Positions 59,161-64,000 of a stretch of 64,000 nucleotides of DNA are shown one piece after another. The notes below the pieces were generated by a model, which was not told the origin of the DNA, made no database searches, and saw nothing but the letters and a program-made list of their open reading frames with translations. The DNA lies in the NCBI RefSeq assembly GCF_001685355.1, contig NZ_CP016438.1:186001-250000 (forward strand), read 5' to 3'. This DNA comes from Streptomyces lincolnensis. Lineage in GTDB: Bacteria; Actinomycetota; Actinomycetes; Streptomycetales; Streptomycetaceae. The position numbers and the translations under genes were made by a program. Each line of letters opens with the position of its first letter. Positions within the stretch are counted from its first letter, which is position 1.

Positions 59161-59422
59161 GCCCGTCGCGCGGTCCAGGGTGCTGACGTCCGCCGTGCCG
59201 GCTTCCGACTTTTTCGCACGCACGTCCTCAGCTAGGCGGCCACCAGCGCCGGCTAGTGGCCAGGGATCTGCGGGAGCAGGCCGTCCCAAAGCCGCGTTGG
59301 GTAAACGCGCGCCCCGAGCCATCGGTGACCGGTGTTCACCGCGCCGAGTCCGCCTGCCTCTGTCCGTCCAGACCGTCGCCGTGATGCTGCTCATGGATCC
59401 GACAGATCGGAGGCAGGTGCGG
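59161..59422. other. Intergenic, no confident gene
   Basis: No frame with a family match or convincing start; it follows the end of the DUF5937-type gene on the minus strand. Confidence 0.4.
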
Positions 59423-60412
59423 TCAAGGGACGGGGCGCAGGATGGTGCGGGCCCGAGCGGTGTGGCGGTAGCGCACGTGTCGTCCGTCGCGTTTGCGTTG
59501 GACCAGGTCGGCGGCCAGGAGACGGGAGAGGTGGAAGGAGACCGTCGCCGGTGCGAGGTGGTGCAGCGTGGCCAGCTCCGTGGTGGTGCGTGGTTCGGCC
59601 AGACTGCGCAGGATCGCCAGCCGAGTTGCACCGAGGACCGGGGCGATATGGGGAATGGTGTGGTCCGAGGCTGCGATCGGGATTGCGAGTTGCGCTTCTC
59701 CGGGGCGAAGAGGTGCGTGCAGGCCCACGCGGTCCAGGAAGAGGCTGGGGATGAGAGTGACAGGGTGCTCGCCGCCCACCTCCCCGTCGAAGTCGGAGGT
59801 GACTTTCAGGGCCCCGTCCTGCCAGAGCAAGGAGGAATGCAGGGCCGCGAGGGCGCTGCCGAGCCCTTCACGAGCCGCGACCGCGCCGTGCCGTTCGACG
59901 AATCCTTCGAAGCCCGCGGTGATCTGCGACCAGTGCGGCGCCATCGCCTTCGACCAGAGCCAGTGCAGCTCGCGGGCGAGCCGCTCCCGCAGTTCGCTCT
60001 CGCCGACCTCGATGCGGGGCCGCACCTGTTCGTCAGCGCGTGCGAGCTGTCCGTCCCGGAGCCATGGGCAGCGGCTGCTGCGTGCCTGTCCTCCGGTGAG
60101 GAAGGCGGTGAACTGAGCGCCTACCGTGCTCGCCGGTGTCGTGGCGACGGCATGCAACTGGTCCTCGACAGTCGGAAGGAAGGTACGGGGTGCCGGAGTG
60201 AGGAGTTCCGGCAGGTAGGTGGTGTATCCGCGCGCGACGGCCGCGAGGGTCGGCAGGTGCCCCGAGGACAACAGTGCCCGGATGTGGCGGTGCCTGCGGG
60301 AAGCCTTCGGCGCCTCGGAGACGGCGACCAGGGCGGCGGCCAACTCCCCCACAGGTGAGATGGCCCAGCGTAGACCGGCCAGCCGCTCCGTGGGCATGTG
60401 CAGGTCGATCAC
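59423..60412 (-). CDS. Winged-helix (ArsR-type) regulator with DUF5937-like N-terminus, second copy
   Basis: 329 residues from GTG 60410-60412, which has AAGGGG seven bases upstream; an ATG seven codons earlier is less well placed. The N-terminus (VIDLHMPTERLAGLRWAISP) aligns with that of the regulator at 11717. The C-terminal winged helix is LGATRLAILRSLAEPRTTTE, LATLHHLAPATVSFHLSRLL. Unlike the first copy it has no transporter next to it. The N-terminal domain likely senses a small molecule; its target is unknown and may be itself only. Confidence 0.82.
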   Translation of the reverse strand: MIDLHMPTERLAGLRWAISPVGELAAALVAVSEAPKASRRHRHIRALLSSGHLPTLAAVARGYTTYLPELLTPAPRTFLPTVEDQLHAVATTPASTVGAQFTAFLTGGQARSSRCPWLRDGQLARADEQVRPRIEVGESELRERLARELHWLWSKAMAPHWSQITAGFEGFVERHGAVAAREGLGSALAALHSSLLWQDGALKVTSDFDGEVGGEHPVTLIPSLFLDRVGLHAPLRPGEAQLAIPIAASDHTIPHIAPVLGATRLAILRSLAEPRTTTELATLHHLAPATVSFHLSRLLAADLVQRKRDGRHVRYRHTARARTILRPVP

Positions 60413-60872
60413 CGATACACCCCTTCTTTGCATAGCTCCGTTGCGCGGTTCCGTCGCGGATCAGCATTCGAACCTGATCGAATCAACGCCTGGGACAGTG
60501 CCTCGGTTCCTAGACTCCAGGGGCTGCAGGCGGTGCGCGTGACGCGTGCACTTTCCTGCTTGAGAGCGAGACGGGGCCGATGATCCTGTCCGGAAAGGGA
60601 TGATCGATGAGGCCGCGTCGTAGCCGGTCCCTGCGCGGGCTACCTCGCTCTCGGTCAAGTACACAAGGGCCAGTTGAGGACCGTGACGGGCACACAGGTG
60701 GGGACGGACTCCCCCTAGTGGTTCCAGGGTGACCTGCACGGCAGACATCGTGGTGTGTGGATCACTTCACGTTGGCTCACCTGCACCGCCGACTGAACGC
60801 AGCGCCCCGCCGGCGCCTGCCCCGTTCACGCCAACATCGCGCCCATCACATCCATGAGAAAGGCACACCTTC
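60413..60872. other. Intergenic region between divergent genes
   Basis: About 460 bases with no supported gene. A minus-strand frame near 60590-60750 (VTLEPLGGVRPHLCARHGPQ) has partial bias but no family. Promoters for the regulator and the VOC gene should be here; I see no clear operator. Confidence 0.4.
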
Positions 60873-61277
60873 GTGCAGCAGATGATCTTCGTTAACCTTG
60901 CCACTCATGACCTCGACGCATCGAAGAAGTTCTTCACCGCGCTGGGGTTCTCCCCCAACGAGCAGTTCAGCGACGACACGACGGCCGCCATTCCTCTCAG
61001 CGACACCATCAACGTCATGCTGCACACCCACCAGAAGTACGCCGAGTTCACGAAGAAGCAGATAGTCGAATCGAGAACGTCGAGCGAGGTGCTCCTCGCG
61101 CTGAGCGCCCCCAGCCGTGAGGGGGTCGACGAACTGGTCGACAAGGCGATCGCCGCGGGAGGCTCGCCAACCGGTGAGACTCAGGATCACGGCTTCATGT
61201 ACGGCCGTGCCTTCGACGACCTCGACGGGCACACCTGGGAGGTCATGTGGATGGACCCCACGGCAATGCAAGGATGA
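60873..61277 (+). CDS. VOC-family (lactoylglutathione-lyase-like) protein
   Basis: 134 residues from GTG 60873 (VQQMIFVNLATHDLDASKKF; an ATG lies three codons on). A single-domain glyoxalase fold: FVNLATHDLDASKKFFTALG, FSPNEQFSDDTTAAIPLSDT, NVMLHTHQKYAEFTKKQIVE and ending MYGRAFDDLDGHTWEVMWMD. The DLDGHTWEV end with Glu and the N-terminal His/Asn region are conserved metal-side residues. This PhnB-like subgroup is often annotated glyoxalase without known substrate. Monocistronic. Confidence 0.85.
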   Translation: MQQMIFVNLATHDLDASKKFFTALGFSPNEQFSDDTTAAIPLSDTINVMLHTHQKYAEFTKKQIVESRTSSEVLLALSAPSREGVDELVDKAIAAGGSPTGETQDHGFMYGRAFDDLDGHTWEVMWMDPTAMQG

Positions 61278-61343
61278 ACGACTCCCTCCGATGACGGCAC
61301 GGCTCCGGTCACCGTTCACCGGTCCCTGACGAACAGCTGACGG

Positions 61344-62939
61344 TTACTCGGGCGCCGGTCCGTGGGGGATGCGGCGGCCGAGGAATGCGGCTACACGGTC
61401 GAGGGCCAGGGTGTGCTCGGGTGCGGGCTGGGCTGGGGCGACGGATCCGCCGGCGGTGCGGGGCAGGTCGCCGTAGATCTCCCGGACTACCGGCAGAGCG
61501 GCGTACGCGATGTGGGGCTCCAGGTCACGTTCGTGGCCGAGCGCGGTCGCGAGGTCCCAGCCATGCACGAGCAGCTCGATGAGGAGCTGCTCGACCACCC
61601 GGCGGCCGGGCGCAGGGCCGAAGGAGCGGTCCAGCATGCCAGGCTGTCGGAAGGCATCACGAGCCTGGGCGGCGGCGGTTTGGAAGGCCGCGATGTGGTT
61701 GTCGCCGAGGTGGTCATCGGTGTGGCCGCTGGTGGGGGGCGTGCCCTGGGCCAGGCCGCCCCAGATGATGTTCTCCCAGACCAGGTGGTCGAGCAGGTCC
61801 CGTACGGTCCAGTCCTTGCAGGGGGTCGGTAGGCCGAACTGGTCCGGCGTCGTCGCGCGTACGAGTACGCCGACGGTGTCCTGGACGCGTGTGAAAGCGT
61901 CCAGGACACCGCCCGGCCAGGGGTCGGTGTCATCCGTGTAGAGGGTTTCGAGCCGGGCGCCCCGCGCGCCGGGCTCGGGGTTGGCGCGCAGGGCGGTGGT
62001 GAGCCACTGTCCTGCCTCGGCGATCCCGGCGGGTGCGGGGCGGCCGCCGAGAACACACAGCAGTTGCCAGAATCGTTCGACGGCGGGCTCGGCCGCGGCG
62101 GTGAGCTGCTCGTGCAGGAGTTGGCGTGCCTGGGCGCCGTCGGAGGTCACGGCGGGGTCGGTGTTCGCACGGCTGGGCAGCCAGGCGGCGACGATGTCCG
62201 CGACGACCGGGTCGGCGGCCGGGGAGTCCGCCGCGGTGCCGCCCTGTATCGCTTCGCGGACGTGTGCGGTCCAGGTGTCGGTGAGGACGCGCATTTCCTC
62301 CGCCGCGGCCGAGTCCTGCGCTCCCTGTCCATGACGGGCGGCGTACTCGGCGATGCGCCGCATGGCCGGACGCAGCTCTCCGTCTGCGACCAGTTCGCCC
62401 AGCTCCAGCCACGCTTCGACCTGCTCGTCGGTGGGATCGTCCGGAAGATCGGAGCCGGCCGCGAGGAGCCCCTCGCGGAAGTGGGGCACGTCCAGATCGC
62501 CGAGCGTGTCGGTGAGGAAGTCGTGGACCAGCTTGCGACGTTCGTCGGGGGACATATGGGCGGTGCGGGTCATCAGAGCGAGTCCTTCGTGGGTAGTGCG
62601 ACGTGTGACGGTGCGCAGGACGGCCTGGTGGGTCCGCAGGCGGCGGATCTGTGCCTCCAGAGCCTCGACGTGTGCGGCTGCCACCTCCGTGAGCCCGTCC
62701 TCGCGGTCCAGGGCGGCCCGGATTTCGCCGAGCCCCATCCCCAGGTCCCGCAGAGTGCGGGCCAGATGCAGCCGGGCCACGCCGGCGGTGTCGTAGCGGC
62801 GGTAGCCGCCGGGGGTCCGGCCCGCCGGTGCCACGACGCCCACGTCCGACCAGTGCCTGACCACTTTCACCGGCAGCCCGGTCTGCCGCGCCACGGCTCC
62901 GATGCTCCACGTAGGCCGCGACGTGTTGTCCATACGCAT
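61344..62939 (-). CDS. MerR regulator fused to a mycothiol-dependent maleylpyruvate-isomerase-like domain
   Basis: 531 residues from ATG 62937-62939 (or ATG two codons later). MerR winged helix 9-77 (WSIGAVARQTGLPVKVVRHW, GGYRRYDTAGVARLHLARTL) is followed by a dimer coiled coil and a helical middle domain (DERRKLVHDFLTDTLGDLDV). From about residue 330 a DinB/MDMPI fold follows, with TPCKDWTVRDLLDHLVWENI and ELLVHGWDLATALG, whose His/Asp residues hold the metal. In TIGR03086 proteins that domain uses mycothiol. The fusion suggests a sensor in which the enzyme-like domain binds the inducer. Its operator is at 62951-62977. Confidence 0.85.
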   Translation of the reverse strand: MRMDNTSRPTWSIGAVARQTGLPVKVVRHWSDVGVVAPAGRTPGGYRRYDTAGVARLHLARTLRDLGMGLGEIRAALDREDGLTEVAAAHVEALEAQIRRLRTHQAVLRTVTRRTTHEGLALMTRTAHMSPDERRKLVHDFLTDTLGDLDVPHFREGLLAAGSDLPDDPTDEQVEAWLELGELVADGELRPAMRRIAEYAARHGQGAQDSAAAEEMRVLTDTWTAHVREAIQGGTAADSPAADPVVADIVAAWLPSRANTDPAVTSDGAQARQLLHEQLTAAAEPAVERFWQLLCVLGGRPAPAGIAEAGQWLTTALRANPEPGARGARLETLYTDDTDPWPGGVLDAFTRVQDTVGVLVRATTPDQFGLPTPCKDWTVRDLLDHLVWENIIWGGLAQGTPPTSGHTDDHLGDNHIAAFQTAAAQARDAFRQPGMLDRSFGPAPGRRVVEQLLIELLVHGWDLATALGHERDLEPHIAYAALPVVREIYGDLPRTAGGSVAPAQPAPEHTLALDRVAAFLGRRIPHGPAPE

Positions 62940-62950
62940 GTGCTCCACCT

Positions 62951-62977
62951 TTGACTCTCCCTCCGTGGGAGAGTCAA
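62951..62977. promoter_or_regulatory. MerR-type operator upstream of the fusion gene
   Basis: TTGACTCTCCC (62951-62961) and GGGAGAGTCAA (62967-62977) form a perfect 11-bp dyad with a 5-base centre. On the minus strand TTGACTCTCCC carries a -35-like TTGACT. MerR regulators bind such dyads within the promoter of their own gene. It lies 12 bases from the start codon. Confidence 0.88.
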
Positions 62978-63141
62978 GCAGCCTCAAGGGTCTGCCGCCG
63001 TGGAGACGGTGCTCGGCCGGGGCGAGTTCGTGCGCTGGTGGGCCGGTCATGTCGTACTGCCAGGCCGGTCGGCCGCTCGTTCCGGGGCGGTGGTGGTATT
63101 GGCGGTGGTACTCGGCTACGGGAACATCCGCGGTGACCGTG

Positions 63142-63294
63142 CCAACGCGCTGGCGTCCTGGGCCAGGTCGTGTCGCGTACGAAGTGCAGCCGGTTCTCGA
63201 TATCCCGGTGCGAGCGTGCCAGTTCGCCGAGTTGCTGCGGCGACGCCTGCATCGAGGGCAGGTCGGTGATCGCATCGACCGTCTTGCGGGTGAG
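63142..63294 (-). pseudogene. ISAs1-family transposase, C-terminal scrap
   Basis: The frame reads LTRKTVDAITDLPSMQASPQ, QLGELARSHRDIENRLHFVR, DTTWPRTPARW. ISAs1 transposases end with VVYAITDLPxxQASPxxLAxLxRGHWxIENxLHWVRDVTFxED. The catalytic Glu is in DIENRLH. Only about 50 residues remain, joined directly to the STAND-protein fragment. Confidence 0.75.
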
Positions 63295-63670
63295 CCGTCT
63301 TGCCGACCCTGGCCATCCCGACGATCGCGGCGATGGCCACCGTCGTCGCGTCGCGAGCGGGCCGCAGACCGAGCAACCAAGCCAGTTCGGAGCGACGGCC
63401 CGTGAACGCCGGGGAGTCGGCCGGCAGCTGGGCCGGAACCAGGGAACGGTCGATATCCGGGGCCCGCCCAAGACCCGGTGTGCGGAGCACGCCGGAGGCG
63501 ATCCCCCGGTGCAACGCCAGCCAGACGTTCAGCTCCTCGCCCGAGCACCCGCAGGCGCGGACGAAGGCCGCCACGAGTTCGGCCCGCGGGAAGGACACAC
63601 GTCGGGGCGTAGATGAACGACCGGATCGGACCAGCTCGCTCTGGATCCGGTCCTGACCCGCGATCTGCAC
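63293..63670 (-). pseudogene. STAND/NB-ARC-type regulator fragment ending at its Walker A motif
   Basis: The frame reads RAELVAAFVRACGCSGEELN, VWLALHRGIASG, then PAQLPADSPAFTGRRSELAW and the nucleotide loop IAAIVGMARVGKTA. This is the typical linker and P-loop of actinomycete STAND regulators (AfsR-like NB-ARC proteins), PAQLPADVxxFTGR being diagnostic. It breaks immediately after GKTA, where the ISAs1 scrap starts. The DNA-binding N-terminus is also incomplete. Confidence 0.7.
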
Positions 63671-63931
63671 GCAGCACCCGGGCAGGGCGCCGGCTCGACT
63701 CCGCCGGAACGCGAAACGCGGGATCGAGCCGGCCGCCCCGGCCTGCGCATGAGCCGTGCGGTGGGGGCTGGGCGACGGCTTCGGGTGCGTCTCCCGGCCG
63801 ATCAGTACAGGTGCGTCAAGGCGCTCCCATCAGCTGACCGAGTCGGGTGCAGGTCCGACCGTGAAGCCGTCGCCATGGGGCCGGTGGCGAGGCCCTGAGC
63901 GCATCGGGCGGCCATGCGGCTCTCTCCGCGC
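63671..63931. other. Interval with no confident gene
   Basis: Text upstream of the STAND fragment (about 63670-63760) could be its degraded N-terminus. The rest shows no coding pattern. Confidence 0.35.
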
Positions 63932-64000
63932 TCACCGGTTCCCGCCGCTCTCCGGCGGCAGGCTGTGAGTGCGGACCACGTCGGCGTACCACCGCGCGCT
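63932..64000 (-). CDS. C-terminal end of a gene running off the right edge
   Basis: The minus strand reads SARWYADVVRTHSLPPESGG and NR before TGA at 63932-63934. Of 22 codons all but one end in G or C. The gene starts outside the window and cannot be identified. Confidence 0.4.
   Translation of the reverse strand, partial: SARWYADVVRTHSLPPESGGNR

Noticed and set aside
1..64000. Search for a telomere (clustered palindromes at a replicon end)
   Set aside because: Neither edge shows the dense palindromes of Streptomyces telomeres, and both edges lie inside genes. The tpg/tap genes are internal.

Overview
The window looks like an accessory region of a Streptomyces-type actinomycete linear replicon. 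GC content is very high and codons are strongly biased to G or C in the third position. Genes are short and mostly monocistronic. The gene pair for the telomere terminal protein Tpg (12854-13411) and its partner Tap (13415-15253) is present, and this pair is found on replicons with protein-capped ends. A superfamily II helicase with helicase-associated (HA) repeats, a second copy of its N-terminus, an accessory NAD-dependent DNA ligase and a large number of broken transposases fit a chromosome arm or large linear plasmid. No telomere is visible. All calls come from reading the sequence; no database was searched.

Layout. 1-7.5 kb: a tandem GNAT acetyltransferase, remnants of IS256, IS5 and IS630 transposases, a two-domain S1 protein, one intact IS630-family element (5368-6783) with inverted repeats and TA flanks, and an APH-type phosphotransferase. 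8-12.7 kb: a Fic-type toxin-antitoxin pair, a truncated CdiI-like immunity gene, an NTF2-like protein, and an MFS exporter divergent from a winged-helix regulator. 12.8-15.3 kb: tpg and an N-terminally truncated tap. 15.8-22.4 kb: secreted beta-propeller proteins, a HEAT-repeat protein and several gene fragments. 22.5-29.6 kb: a YbdK-type carboxylate-amine ligase divergent from a flavin-dependent halogenase, the HA-repeat helicase containing a 48-bp palindrome, and a secreted vanadium-haloperoxidase-like protein.

29.8-35.8 kb: small secreted and membrane proteins, a tRNA-Gly-like RNA gene followed by a hairpin, a SLATT-type (DUF4231) gene broken by one stop codon, a VOC protein next to a truncated PadR gene with a palindromic operator, two overlapping convergent genes, and the helicase fragment. 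36-44.7 kb: LigA paralogue, DUF1203 and DUF2461 proteins, an acyl desaturase/ferredoxin-reductase operon divergent from a PucR regulator, and an atypical thioredoxin-fold protein. 44.7-50 kb: an ATP-dependent DNA ligase stump fused to an IS4 scrap, then two ECF41-type sigma-factor loci that share a promoter-like motif and include an NTF2-LUD fusion protein.

50-64 kb: a Nudix hydrolase, a 2H phosphoesterase, a DUF4760-like membrane protein, an FG-GAP secreted protein, VOC proteins, a TetR/SDR pair with two operator copies, a frameshifted methyltransferase, a second DUF5937-type regulator, a MerR-maleylpyruvate-isomerase fusion with its operator, and a STAND regulator cut at its Walker A motif by an ISAs1 scrap.

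The best candidates for something not yet described are four: the bidirectional ECF41 promoter and its three-gene regulon with the NTF2-LUD protein; the near-perfect palindrome inside the terminal-type helicase; the halogenase/ligase pair; and the tRNA-like gene beside the SLATT remnant. Much of the rest is transposon debris, which shows how often this region has been rearranged.
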